Assembly: GCF_964656455.1 (NCBI RefSeq)
Contig: NC_135719.1
Location: forward strand, 128,197,444-128,261,443
Length of the DNA: 64,000 bases
Direction of reading: 5' to 3'
Origin: Halichoerus grypus
Lineage: Eukaryota; Chordata; Mammalia; Carnivora; Phocidae
Under the pieces are notes generated by a model. That model saw only the letters and a list, made by a program, of their open reading frames with translations. It searched no databases and was not told the DNA's origin. How positions within the stretch are numbered: the first letter of the stretch is position 1; the number at the start of each line of letters is the position of its first letter. Of this stretch, positions 51,050-61,639 are shown piece by piece. A program made the position numbers and the translations under genes.

Positions 51050-52750
51050 GAGTGAGACATGGCGCTCAGCACTGGGAGGTAGCGGGTGGGACCAGTTTCT
51101 TGAGAAAAGGAATAAGCCCTTGTATCTGTTAATCTCTACAACTTACTTAGGTAAAGTGGCTCAAATATATTGGAAGAGACTAGCCTACAAAGGGCCGAGA
51201 GGGAGCTGGAGAGGGACTGGATGATTTAATGGGTCATCTCTCCTGTAGTTAATTTCTCTAGATCTCTTGCGCTATATTGATTTTGTAAATCGCTATTGTC
51301 ACATCTGCCCCTTCTGCCTGTGGGAACTGGTGGGTCTTAAAAATTGAATTGAGTGGGGAGGGGTAGTTTAATCAATATCAAGATTTATTGACTTGGGACA
51401 TTTATATTAACTGTAGTGAAGTCAGGATTAATTTGAACCTTTTCAATACTTGATTAAGTGGCATGGTTTATATTATCTACAAGGTATTTCGCAAATATCC
51501 TTTATGGATTTGGTACAGCTCTCACCTCTGCCTCCTGAAATGACTCCCCTTGTTTGTGAAGCTATTAGGATTTATATTTTAATAGCAATCAAATCAAGAT
51601 ACTTTTCAAAGGCCAAGTTGCAATTGTAGGAAGACACTCTAGTTTCTGCTTGCACATTAATTCTTTCAGAATGAGTTTCTCCTTTGAAATACATTTTTTT
51701 TCCTCTCTCCACTCGGGTTAAATTTTTAGCTAGTTTATTTTCAGGAACAGGAATTAGAGATACACATATTATAAAAATTCTATTCTTTGTGAAAATTTTG
51801 CCTATTGCTTTAAAAAAGTCAATAACTACTTTGTTTAATTAAATAATTAATGCCTCTCCTTTTACCAAAAAGGATTTACTCTTTTTCAAAGGGCATACAT
51901 AAGAACACTTCAAACACAACCTGTTCTTAACAGGGATGTTTTTCCTATCATTATGCATAAGCAGGGCTTCCGTGAAGAAGGAGAGAATTTTGAGTTGTCT
52001 AGTCCTGGTGAGGGGGATGCACTAAATCACGTACTTACTATATTTTTCTTCTCTCTTATGAAAAAAAAAATTAAATGTGTCTGTAAGAATTATGGCTTCG
52101 TGTTGTGGGTATAAGGTGGATCAAAGCTCGTGATTCTCCTTGGGATCTCTATGCATGACTTTGGTCTTGCTAAACAGATCATTGTGGCAGTGGGAGACAC
52201 TGTTGAGGGAGGCCTTCTGGTTGTTTTTCTAAGGACAGAGTTGAGTGCAATGTGAGCTGTGGAGAGCCAGGTTGCTCAGGCATGGCTTGAGGCAACAGCA
52301 ATTGCATGAGAAGGGTTAGATGGATTCTATGGACTTGGATCATATGGGTCCTTTTTATTGGTGAAGAAGTAAGATCCCCTTGTCAAATCTTCCAGGCCTT
52401 CCTGTCTTCCTCTTTGCTCTTCATGCATTTCATTTAGAGTGTCCTTGAGTCAGTAAGGTCATTCCTGCTGCTGGCTGCCTGCTGCTTACCCACCGCCCCT
52501 TCTCCAATCTGGCCAGGGTTTGTTGCTTTGTTTTCACAGCTTATCACCCATGACTTCTTGGCAAGGTCTTGCAGGGCATGAGCATCCCCTCTGCATGACC
52601 CACCACAAAGTAATTCTCTAACCTCTGATGTTGATAAGCGCTTGCCAAGCCTAACTCTTAAGTACTTGGCAAATGTTAGCTATGCCTTATCTACTTCCTT
52701 TTAAAGGTGGGTTAAACAAGGGCAAGACAAGTGAATGATAATATGGTGAA
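51050..52750. other. Long single-copy stretch; 51230-51700 is a possible conserved non-coding element
   Basis: No repeat is recognised in 1.7 kb, which is unusual for this window. The block 51230-51700 is AT-rich (GGATTAATTTGAACC, CTTGATTAAGTGGC, GCACATTAATTC). No open frame of note is present. Confidence 0.3.
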
Positions 52751-52756
52751 GAAGAT

Positions 52757-52980
52757 AACTATTTATTGAAAACCTATTATGTGCCAAGTCCTAGAGTACA
52801 TCAGGCATACCTATAGTTTCATTAAATCTTCATAAGCATGATACAAGTAGGTATTATTGTACCTACTTGACTTAGGATAAAACTGAGGCACATATAGGTT
52901 GGTTAAATGACCCAGATTCAGTCAATGTCAGAGCCTGGATTTGAAATCAGTCCTGACTTCAAAGCCAATCACAGTGTTCT
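52757..52980 (-). repeat. MIR, antisense, nearly full length
   Basis: ATTTATTGAAAACCTATTATGTGCCAAGTCC, TTCATTAAATCTTCATAAGC, GGATAAAACTGAGGCACATATAGGTTGGTTAAATGACCC, GCCTGGATTTGAAATCAGTCCTGACTTC. Confidence 0.88.
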
Positions 52981-52984
52981 GCCT

Positions 52985-53365
52985 GGATCCTGACTATTCA
53001 GCCCCTAGCTATGTACTCTCTGCCCAAATGGAGAGTCTGCTACGCATTCTATACTTTGAGAGCCCAGGAAGCCTTGCTCCTCCTCCATTTACCCACTGTG
53101 AGCCTGCCTTCTCAAGACTCTTAATTAAAGGAGTAAAAATCTAAAAATTTTTTAGGGTTTTTCTTGTCCTGTGTTGTCCTAAGTTACTCAAGATTTCCTG
53201 GAAGACAGCATCAGATAAGGCTTATCATTTTTGAGAACCTCTTTTCTCAAATATTTGCCAATTTGAAGCTCTCTGGAGCCCTCTTGCAACCCACCCAAGC
53301 CAGGGCTATAAGGAGCCTCTTTTTTCAGAGTTCTTTTTTCTTTTTCTACTAATTTCATGCCCCCA
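52985..53365. other. Single-copy sequence
   Basis: Frames of 62 and 67 codons lack domains, and no repeat is recognised. Confidence 0.4.
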
Positions 53366-53369
53366 GGCA

Positions 53370-53515
53370 GTAGGGCAGGCATTACTATTCCTGTCCCATA
53401 GATGAGAAGACTGAGATACAAAGGGCCATGTTGACTTCATTGAAGAGACAGAGGGAACCTGGATCTTATCACTCATAGGCCTGGGTCTTGTCACCAAATC
53501 ACACTGCCTCTCAGT
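53370..53515 (-). repeat. MIR fragment, antisense
   Basis: GGCATTACTATTCCTGTCCCATAGATGAGAAGACTGAGATACAAAGGG, then CCTGGATCTTATCACTCATAGGCC. Confidence 0.6.
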
Positions 53516-53519
53516 CACC

Positions 53520-54600
53520 TTTTTGGCCATATGCATTGACTTGAGTGGATAAGATAGGATTTTGTTTCTTCTATAATTGTAGATGTACATGTAGAGCAAA
53601 TCAAAGAAAGCTTGGCTAATATCTGTCAGTGTCACTGGGAACAGAGACCAAGGCTTCTACCCTATGATAACAGGGCAAACTCTGGCTTTGGGGTGGGGTA
53701 GGGGGCTACAGCTGGAGAGAATTAGGTGGAGTGATGTCAGCTGTCTTACTCTATGCATAGCTTGGAGGCAGATCATGGACTTCAGAAATCAAGAGCGCTA
53801 GGATTTGGATGTCTGAAACCCCTGACAGAACAGTGGCCTCAAAGATAGAGTGTGTCCATTGCAGGGTTCATAAGTGCTAAAACTCCTATTTATTTTATAA
53901 TGAAAAAGGAAAATTTTAAGTTTAATGTATTTTTAATATGTGCCTCGATACTAGCATTCTCAAATGTCTGATGTCAGATGGCTACATGTCTCATATCGTA
54001 TTTACATGTCTTAAAGGAAGGGCAGGTTTTTGATACACATATCTTAAAGGAAAGGAAAGTTTGATATTGGTACTTTCATCCGTTCATTTGCCCTTGGCAA
54101 ACTGAGACATCACATTGTAGTTGTGTCTGATAAAGTGGATTTATGGATTATATGATCTAGTTTTTATGAAACTAACCTTCACAAAATAGACAAGTGTTTT
54201 ATACAAACTCCTTTAAGGAGAACTTGGATTGAAAATAATACCAATATTACAAGTGAACAACAAGAAAATGGCAGAGCTGTCACCTCTACTCCTAATTTGA
54301 GCTCTTTGTCAGCCATGTTATGATGTAAAAACAATAAAGGTTTAATCAGGAGTGACATAAAATCAACCACCAAAAATATCATCAAGAAGACCATTTGAAA
54401 TATAGATTTGTTTTCATCATTGTTAATGACAAACCTTTCTCTAAGTCCCAATGTGCCTTGAAATGTTGCTTAGTAATACAATGAAGAACCATGTTGATTG
54501 GCAAGAAGTTTTAAAATATTTTTATTTCACCTGTATCTCATTCTTTCTAGTTTTATATTTTGATGTAGGTTTTCTAATTTATATAATGTTACAGTAGGTC
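53520..54600. other. Single-copy AT-rich sequence, no gene supported
   Basis: The 90-codon antisense frame at 54179-54451 has no domain and no repeat is recognised. Confidence 0.4.
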
Positions 54601-54609
54601 TTGTATATA

Positions 54610-54776
54610 ATTTACTGGTGTTTATATAAATATATATGTATATACATACTATATATATGATATATGATATATATGTGTATATATATCTATATCTACTATA
54701 GGAAATATGTATATGTGTGTATATATATGATAATTATATATTATGTTATATGCATATATATATATATATATATATC
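54610..54776. repeat. TA-rich microsatellite, about 165 bp
   Basis: Mixed TATATATG, GATATATGATATA and GTGTATATATA units end in a pure (TA)n of about 12 units. Many overlapping palindromes; unusual flexibility is likely. Confidence 0.9.
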
Positions 54777-54819
54777 ATATTTGCATGCTCAAATAACTTT
54801 AACTGAAATGGTTATGTAT

Positions 54820-55150
54820 TAGGGAATAGTTGCTGCTATAACAAATGACTCCAAGATGTATTGGCTTAATAAAATAAAAGTTTATTTCCTGCTTATGCCT
54901 AGGCCCAGAGTAGATCAGCTGAGTAAAGCCGGTATGCAGACACTCAGGGATCCTGGCTTCTTCCATTTGCTGCCTCAGTCATGCATCCAGCAGATGAAAG
55001 AAGAGAGCATGGAAGATTAGGCCTTTATAGGTCATGTTTAGAGGTGGACACATCACTCCCACCCATAGTCCACTGGCTAGAACTCAGTCATAAGCCATCA
55101 TAAGCTGCAGAGGTTTGTCTGGGTAGGAGTCTAGTATGTAAAGGAAAATT
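54820..55150. repeat. Old ERVL/MaLR-type LTR-like relic, same family as 4660-5040
   Basis: GTATTAGGGAATAGTTGCTGCTATAACAAATGACTCC, AATAAAAGTTTATTTCCTGCTTATGCC, GAAAGAAGAGAGCATGGAAGATTAGGCCTTTATAGG, then GACACATCACTCCCACCCATAGTCCACTGGCTAGAACTCAGTC. Subfamily not assigned. Confidence 0.6.
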
Positions 55151-55269
55151 GTTTGGAGAACAGTAGAACTATGATAACCTTAATCATAGTAGAAGATTGA
55201 AAAAGTGTGGAAACTACTTGGCTTGTAGGCATTGGACAACTGCAAAGATAATATTGTGGTTAGAATCTG

Positions 55270-55420
55270 ATGTGTTAGAGTTTATTCATCAACCCAGCAA
55301 ATGTTTATTGAGTGTCTGTTATGTGAAGGCACTATTCTTGGCTCTGGTGACATAGCAGTGGACAAAACACACAAAATCTCTTCTGCCAAGAAGCTTACAT
55401 TTGAGAGAGTGTGCTGAACG
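55270..55420 (-). repeat. L2 3' end, antisense
   Basis: CATCAACCCAGCAAATGTTTATTGAGTGTCTGTTATGTGAAGGCACTATTCTTGGCTCTGGTGACATAGCAGTGGACAAAAC, then GAAGCTTACATTTG. A clear copy. Confidence 0.8.
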
Positions 55421-55499
55421 AGAGATGCTCAAGTGAGTGTAGGAGCAACGCAGAGTAGAAAAAAGGGTAAAATATGATGTTTAAGCAAGTTTTGATTTT

Positions 55500-55745
55500 T
55501 AGCAGTGGTTTGGGACTGTGCACTCAGACCTGGCTTCATATCCTGGTTCCGGTAGTCACCCACTTGCCATGTTTTCTTTAGCAAGCTGCCTGACCTCTCA
55601 AGCCTCAGTTTCTTCCTGTGTAGATGGGGATAATGACGGTGCCGTGCATGTAAAGATGTTCTGATAATTAAATAAGAGAATAAGCCTAAAGCTCTTAGTG
55701 TAGAACTAAACACAGAGTAAGCTCTCAATAAATGGTAGCTATGGT
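55500..55745 (+). repeat. MIR, sense, nearly full length
   Basis: ACCTGGCTTCATATCCTGGTTCCGG, CTTTAGCAAGCTGCCTGACCTCTCAAGCCTCAGTTTCTTCC, GATGGGGATAATGACGG, then AGAGTAAGCTCTCAATAAATGGTAGC. Confidence 0.85.
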
Positions 55746-55904
55746 AATATCACCAAGAAAATACTAACAATTATTAGCAAGGATGAAGCTGTCACCTATG
55801 CAGGTTACCATGGCTAATGATTTGCCAGGACAAGTTAAGTCTTACGGAACTTTCTTCTTTTGTCATCCAGCTGGTTATATGGTCATTGTTGTGCTTAATG
55901 TTTA

Positions 55905-56085
55905 ATGTTTTTTTTTTTTTAAATAAAAGTGCATATTTAATAAAAGTTATGTATTTAAAATTAATGCCTACCTATAGTTGAAAATATTGAAACTATGGGA
56001 AAGCACAAAGAAAAATGGTAATCACCCATAATCCTACTATTCAGACACAACCACTTTAATCATGTTTGTATATTTCCTTCTTATC
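55905..56085. repeat. Old L1-type UTR-like relic (weak)
   Basis: AAAGCACAAAGAAAAATGGTAATCACCCATAATCCTACTATTCAGACACAACCACTTTAATCATG is a recurrent phrase of old mammalian interspersed repeats. A T run starts it. Confidence 0.4.
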
Positions 56086-56094
56086 TTTTTTTTC

Positions 56095-56185
56095 CAGATG
56101 AGCTCAGGCTTAGGAAGGCACAGAGTGAGGTCCTCAGCTTCGCACCAGTTATCGAGGGTCAGGAATCAAAATTGTCTCCCACCCC
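56095..56185 (-). repeat. MIR-like fragment, antisense (weak)
   Basis: CAGATGAGCTCAGGCTTAGGAAGGCACAGAGTGAGG, then CAGTTATCGAGGGTCAGGAATCAAAATTG, loosely follows the antisense MIR core. It is preceded by a TTTTTTTCCAG that looks like a splice acceptor, which can mislead. Confidence 0.4.
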
Positions 56186-56422
56186 TCCACAACCCTTCAG
56201 ATAGGAGATTCTCTGTAGGGGCAGGGACAGCTCTTCAACCAACCCAGTGGGCTCTTTGCCCTTGTCTCATTCTCATTCCTGATGCTTTCCAGCTATACAA
56301 TTTCAGCTTCTTTATCTGAAATGTGCTGGAAATTTCTGTTCCCTGATTACTAACCAACTTTTTTTTTTTTTTATATTGCTGCTCTGTACTTCTGGGCAGT
56401 TAGTGGGATCAGGTATACTTAT

Positions 56423-56663
56423 TTTTTTTAGGATTCATTTATTTACTTATTTGAGAGAGAGAGGGAGAGAGAGCGCAAAAGAGAGAGAGAAAGAAAGAGA
56501 GCATAAGCAGGAGGGGAAGAGGGAGAGGGAGGGAGAATCCCAAGCAAACTCTGTGCTAAGCACAGAGCCCAGTGTGGGGCTCAATCTCATGACCCTGGGA
56601 TCACGACCTGAGCTGAAACCAAGAGTTGGATGCTTAACTGACTGAGAGCCACCCAGGTGCCCC
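56423..56663 (-). repeat. Can-SINE (older type), antisense, purine-rich tail expansion
   Basis: Head complement GAGAGCCACCCAGGTGCCCC at right. Internal AACCAAGAGTTGGATGCTTAACTGACTGA resembles the copy at 2824-3022. The GAGAGA/GAAAGA stretch 56450-56535 is longer than in other copies. Duplication CAGGTATACTTAT (56410-56422) / CAGGTGTACTTAT (56669-56681), one mismatch. Confidence 0.93.
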
Positions 56664-56689
56664 TGGACCAGGTGTACTTATAAAAATAT

Positions 56690-57640
56690 GTATATCTCAA
56701 AAGACAGAGGTGGTTTTTTGGCTTTTTATTGCTTAGTCTATGGTAGTCAAAGACCCAAGGTGGCTCCTGGAAGCCATGGGCTAAATAAAACCACCATGGG
56801 CTCAATAAAACCAGTCAATAAATCGATCACTATTCATTGAAGAATGAAGAGGCTCCATATTTACGCTGCTCTAGTAGTCACCTCGTTCTCACAATCCAGT
56901 AATACCGATTGTTTGCTTACAATTAATGATCATCAGTCATTTATTTGGACTCAACTACTCTGTGTTGACCCTGTGTATGAGGTCCTCTCATAAATGTATG
57001 GCCATTATGTCTTCAGAGAAACAGAGATCAAAGGATAGAGGATTTGGTTCAGTTGAAAGAAAACCTGCCTTGGGAAGGGCTTGTTTTTGTTTTTATTGGT
57101 TTTTTTTTGTTGTTGTTATTTATTATTATTATTATTTGGAATAAGAAAGGAATAAGCTGGCAACTGGGCATTTGGAACATCTTGGCATTTTTCTGAATCT
57201 GGTACTGATTTCATTTGGACTTTTCCTAAATCAAGGTTTACTTTTGCCTCTCACAGGCTTTCTTCCAAGGTACAGATAATGCAAATTGGTAAGGTAAACA
57301 AAGCTGTGCGGGGTGGGGGGTGGGGATCTTATTGCAACACAAAAGACAAATGTTTTCTTTATTCCTACCACTAAGTAGGTTTTCAACAGAAGTCTGGGGG
57401 AATGACTTTAAAAGGTCTTGTAAGTACCTATTCCTTACAAACAATTGATATGTGAATTACAAGCCTCTCCTATCTATTCACTGAAGCTGGTACTCCATAA
57501 ATTTTACCAGGTAGTGCTTTGGCAGTTTTAGCTATGGGGAAGTAAGAAAATTACCATTTAAAATACCATTACTTAGTCTTTTTCCTAAATTAGGTTGGCC
57601 TTCCTTATCCTTTATCCCATTAAGGTGGCTTGAGGATTTT
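56690..57640. other. Single-copy sequence; T/TTA-rich tract at 57083-57137
   Basis: The tract 57083-57137 is TTTTTGTTTTTATTGG, then (GTT)n and (ATT)n. No gene or family is recognised elsewhere. Confidence 0.4.
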
Positions 57641-57649
57641 ATAATTGGA

Positions 57650-57795
57650 CATACAAAGTGAAACATGTTTTACACAGGAAGAAACTCAAGAGCACTTACC
57701 AAACAATGTAGGAAACCACACTACTAAGGTGCAGAGCATGGGGAAGCTGTGAGCCCAGCCTTAGTTTGTGACCAGAGGTGTCAGGTATTAAACCC
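57650..57795 (-). repeat. MIR-like relic, antisense (weak)
   Basis: GTTTTACACAGGAAGAAACTCAAGAGCACTTACC, then CACTACTAAGGTGCAGAGC. Confidence 0.35.
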
Positions 57796-57799
57796 TGGT

Positions 57800-58145
57800 G
57801 CCCTGGTGGGACTTTGTTTCTATGCCATTCACATGCTTCCCAAAATGGGATATAAAAATTGGAGATGTAAAAATGCTATGGGTGTGGCCATCCACTATGG
57901 TTTAGATAATATTGAACTCTTATGAGTTCCCAAGCCCCTAAGAATAAATTTCTGAAGTTTTAGAGAGTCCTAAGAAAGACTTATGATATGGTCATGAGAG
58001 GTTACATCTTGACCACTAGATCTCCTAGTTGAGCTGTAAACTGGGACAGGGTTACAGAGTGAACACAGTTTGTCCATGTTCTACAAATTACTCCTTACTG
58101 GGGATCACATGCTGGTCTCCCAGGTTGGACCAGCATCACAGATAA
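57800..58145. other. Single-copy sequence
   Basis: Nothing recognised. Confidence 0.35.
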
Positions 58146-58149
58146 GCAG

Positions 58150-58275
58150 AAATACTCACTGAGCTGGGACTCAGAGGATCCAGGGTCCAGCCCTGGTTTT
58201 GTGGGTTCTGGGACCCCTATATCAAGCACTTAATCTTCTGTACACTGAAATGTATCCACCTGTGAAATGGAATTG
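58150..58275 (+). repeat. MIR fragment, sense
   Basis: GCTGGGACTCAGAGGATCCAGGGTCCAGCCCTGG, then AAGCACTTAATCTTCTGTACACTGAAATG and TGTGAAATGGAATTGG. Confidence 0.55.
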
Positions 58276-58390
58276 GTAAAGTTCTTTCTATAGCCCTACT
58301 TTATAAATGAGAAAACTGAGGCTCAAAGAGGTTAAATCATGTGTCCAATATCACAGAGCTATTAAATGGCAGGACTACCAGATGCAATGG
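58276..58390 (-). repeat. MIR fragment, antisense
   Basis: AGCCCTACTTTATAAATGAGAAAACTGAGGCTCAAAGAGGTTAAATCATGTGTCCAATATCACAGAGC is a clear antisense core. It forms a convergent pair with the sense MIR before it. Confidence 0.8.
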
Positions 58391-58394
58391 TGCT

Positions 58395-58825
58395 TTGTCA
58401 CTAAAGGTTTATGCAAAAGAAAATGCTATTGTATGTGTGAAAGCAGTCTTCAGAATGTCGGCAAGGTTAGACTTCTTCATACATGGCCTCTCTTTCCCAC
58501 TTTTGGAGTTTTGATTCCCTCCTTCCCAGTACCTGGTGTCCAGTTGCTTTTCCTATCCTTTTAGCTTCCCTCATCCTATTCCATTACCTGTCCTCTCTTG
58601 GATATGCGGCTTTGGGCAGTTTTTGGTTTCTAACCATGTCAGTGAACCCATTCTGTGTTCTCCTTCAAAATATGTCTTCCTAGCCTCCTTTCTGCTTTTC
58701 TGATGCTTTAATAGGTTAGTGTATTAACAGCCCAAGGTGGGGCATTTGCATTTTAACAGGTATTTATTAGCAATGCCTTGACCTAGAGTCTAAAACAGAG
58801 CTGTGTGTGTTTGGGAAGCCAGGAC
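58395..58825. other. Single-copy sequence, no gene supported
   Basis: Frames of 66-85 codons have no domain. Confidence 0.4.
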
Positions 58826-58835
58826 TTTTTTTTTC

Positions 58836-59048
58836 CTTTTTTTTTTTTTTTTTAAGATTTTACTTATTCATTCAAGACACACACATACAGAGAGAGAGCA
58901 TGAGCAGGGGGAGAGGCAGAGGGAGAGGGAGAAGCAGGCTCCCCACTGAGCCAGGAGCCAGACGTGGGGCTCGATCCCAGGACCCTGGGATCACGACCTG
59001 AGCTGAAGGCAGACGCTTAACCATCTGAGCCACCCAGGTACCCCCCCC
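58836..59048 (-). repeat. Can-SINE, antisense
   Basis: Tail TTTAAGATTTTACTTATTCATTC at left, head complement ATCTGAGCCACCCAGGTACCCC at right. Flanks are CTTTTTTTTTCC and CCCTTTTTCTC, so a target duplication cannot be separated from low complexity. Confidence 0.95.
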
Positions 59049-59049
59049 T

Positions 59050-59284
59050 TTTTCTCTTTTTTTGGCTCCAGTCAGTTTATAAGCTGGTAGAGAAGATGGC
59101 CTCACTTTGCTATAGGGTTTAGTTAAGTGTAATTGATGATGTTATGGGACTAGTTTAAAGAAGAAAATATGTAAGCAAAAGCCAAAGACACTGTTAACAG
59201 GATGAGGCTCAGTAATTTCAATTAACAAATCTTAAGCACTAACTGGAGAGGGGTTCTGTATACTTGTTATCCTGATTTAAAAAG
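59050..59284. other. Single-copy sequence before the L1
   Basis: Nothing recognised. Confidence 0.35.
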
Positions 59285-59297
59285 AAAGTTCACCCTG

Positions 59298-59728
59298 AGA
59301 AGACAAATGGCCAACAGACACATGAAAAAATGTTCCACATCACCTGGCATCAGGGAAAGACAAATCAAAACCACAATGAGATACCACCTCACACCAGTCA
59401 GAATGGCTAAAATTAACAAGTCAGGAAACAACAAATGTTGGCGAGGATGTGGAGAAAGGGGAACCCTCTTACACTGCTGGTGGGAATGCAAGCTGGTACA
59501 GCCACTCTGGAAAACAGTATGGAGGTTACTCAAAAAGTTAAAAATAGAGCGACCCTATGACCCAGCAATTGCTCTACTAGGGATTTACCCCAAAGATACA
59601 AATGTAATGATCTGAAGGGGCACCTGCACTGCAATGTTTATAGCAGCAATGTCCACAATAGCCAAACTATGGAAAGAGCCCAGATGTCCACTGACAGCAG
59701 GATGGATAAAGAAGAATTGGTATATATA

Positions 59729-59782
<54 letters not shown>

Positions 59783-60205
59783 CTAATACTACTCAACCAT
59801 CAAAAAAAAAAAAGAAATCTTGCCATTTGCAACTACTTGGATGGAAGGTATTATGCTAAGTGAATTAAATCAGTCAGAGAAAGACAATTATCATTTGATT
59901 TCACTCATATGTGGAATTTAAGAAACAGCACAGAGGATCATAGGAGAAGGGAGGGAAAACTGAATGGGAAGTCATCAGAGAGGGAGACAAACCATGAGAG
60001 ACTCTTAACCATAGGAAACAAACTGAGGGTTGCTGGGGGGGGGAGAGTGGTGGGGGGATGAGGTAACTGGGTGATGGGCATTAAGGAGGGCATGTGATAT
60101 GATGAGCACTGGATGTTATACACAACTGATAAATTATTGAACACTACATCTGAAGCTAATGATGTACTACTATATATGTTGGCTAATTGAATTTAAACTA
60201 AAAAA
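59298..60205 (+). mobile_element. 5'-truncated LINE-1 with 13-bp target-site duplication
   Basis: It begins in the ORF2 C-terminal region (frame from 59307: [10 protein letters not shown] near the start, [35 protein letters not shown]), stops at 59613, and continues through the carnivoran 3' UTR to a short A tail. AAAGTTCACCCTG stands at 59285-59297 and again at 60206-60218 just after the tail, so one target-primed insertion explains it. Only a fragment of reverse transcriptase-protein C terminus is left; no activity is possible. The UTR holds a TA/CA expansion. Confidence 0.97.
59719..59781. repeat. (TA)n(CA)n microsatellite inside the L1
   Basis: Repeated TATATATATG, then GTGTATATATA and a run of TA, then about ten CA units, sit where other L1 copies have a short ATATATAT. 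It replaced or expanded that site. Length polymorphism is likely. Confidence 0.9.
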
Positions 60206-60218
60206 AAGTTCACCCTGT

Positions 60219-60335
60219 GAGTCTGCTCATGTTAAATATATCACTAAAAAAAGCAAATTAGAATATTTGTGGTCATCATTTACTTTTCCCCCTCACTGCT
60301 CATTTGTCACCATTTCAGCCAGTCCTACTTTCTGA
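60219..60335. other. Single-copy sequence
   Basis: Nothing recognised after the L1 target duplication. Confidence 0.3.
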
Positions 60336-60339
60336 GGAT

Positions 60340-60870
60340 CTTTTGTAGCCATTCTGACATCTCCTCCACCCACAAGGCCAAGGCTGAGATCATGCCACTA
60401 TCCTAGTCTCTGACTGATTTCCTTGTCTCCAATCCCTCCTTGCTCCAGTTATTCCAACATAGCGATCTGGACGTCAAACTATTTTCCCTTCTCAACTCTT
60501 GACACCCAGCCAATGTAGCCCATGTTCCAGGAACACAGAACTAACTGATTTCACCCTGATTTTGCTATTACACTTTTTTTTGTGTGTGTACTGCACATAA
60601 CGTTCCCTCTTCCTTTACCCCTCTATTCTGTAGCTGCCTCCTCATCCTTCCAGATGTTGCTTGAATATTACCTCCTTGGGATGCATTCCCTTGAAATAAT
60701 TAAGTAATTCTTACAACTTTTATTCCATTTGTTATATCAGGTACCAGGTTGCATTGTAATCATTTGCTTTACTTATCTTTGCTCACATCTAGACTCTAAG
60801 TTTTCCCTGGTGCCTATCTCAACAACCTAATAAAAAAAGTATCTGTGAATGAATGAATAAATGAGCAAAT
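60340..60870 (+). repeat. L2 3' region, sense
   Basis: GATCATGCCACTATCCTAGTCTCTGACTGATTTCCTTGTCTCC, TCTGTAGCTGCCTCCTCATCC, TTGCTTGAATATTACCTCCTTGGGATGCATTCCC, CTAGACTCTAAGTTTTCCCTGGTGCC and the terminal GAATGAATGAATAAATGAG tail. Confidence 0.75.
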
Positions 60871-60874
60871 AAAT

Positions 60875-61165
60875 GAGCGATGAACCAGTATCAATTTCAT
60901 ACTATCCTCATACTTTGAACAGCATCAATCGCCACACTAAATTTAGTCTGACAATCTATGGATGTCTAATGTTGGACTGTCTCGATGGCTGAAGTTCCTT
61001 CTACATTGGATCATACGCAATGGAAAGGGTATCAGTCAATAAAAGAATTAATCCAGCAAACCACAGAGTACCTACTTTTGATACTAGTGTCAATACAAGA
61101 GGTAGATTACCCTGATTTTCAAAGAGTTTATAATTCCATCTGGGAAGTCAGATTTACAAAAATGA
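60875..61165. other. Single-copy sequence
   Basis: A 70-codon frame at 60985-61197 has no domain; no repeat is recognised. Confidence 0.35.
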
Positions 61166-61167
61166 CT

Positions 61168-61375
61168 TATACTTACATAGTGCTTAGTATATGTTAGGTA
61201 TTGTTCTAAGAATAATTATGTTAACAAATTTGATCCCCACTGAACCCAATGAAGATAGGCACTAGCATTATCCTTCATTTTATAGGAAAGGGAGGCACAG
61301 TGAGTGACTGGTCTACAGTCATGGATAGTGATGACTAGGCGTTCTGGCTTCAGTCTGTCTCTTAATACTGTGACA
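61168..61375 (-). repeat. MIR, antisense
   Basis: ACTTACATAGTGCTTAGTATATGTTAGGTATTGTTCTAAG, TTCATTTTATAGGAAAGGGAGGCACAGTGAGTGACTGGTC, then GATGACTAGGCGTTCTGGCTTCAGTC. Confidence 0.8.
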
Positions 61376-61414
61376 TACAGTGACATAATGACACTGTACA
61401 GAATTGCAGAACAA

Positions 61415-61635
61415 TATGAGAGAGCGTGGCATAGAGAAAAGCATACTTTCTGTGGAGTCAGATAATATCGGATTCGATTTCTGGTTTTATCAGTTGCAAG
61501 GTATTGGTGCTGTGCATGTTATTGGAGTTCTTTGAAATCATCTAAAAAGTAAGGATATGATAAGGTATGTTGAAAACATTGTACATGTCTACTCACACAT
61601 AGTAGGTGTTCAAATATTTATTTTTGTTGTGTTTT
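61415..61635 (+). repeat. MIR, sense
   Basis: GCGTGGCATAGAGAAAAGCATACTTTCTGTGGAGTCAG, then GGATTCGATTTCTGGTTTTATCAGTTGC and CACATAGTAGGTGTTCAAATATT. Confidence 0.75.
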
Positions 61636-61639
61636 TAAA

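Noticed and set aside
56062..56319. 85-codon frame preceded by a strong TTTTTTTCCAG acceptor-like site
   Set aside because: The sequence after the acceptor follows an antisense MIR core, so the open frame is accidental.
59307..59615. 102-codon frame resembling a reverse-transcriptase-associated protein
   Set aside because: It is the C-terminal end of L1 ORF2 in a 5'-truncated copy, annotated as part of the mobile element, not as a host gene.
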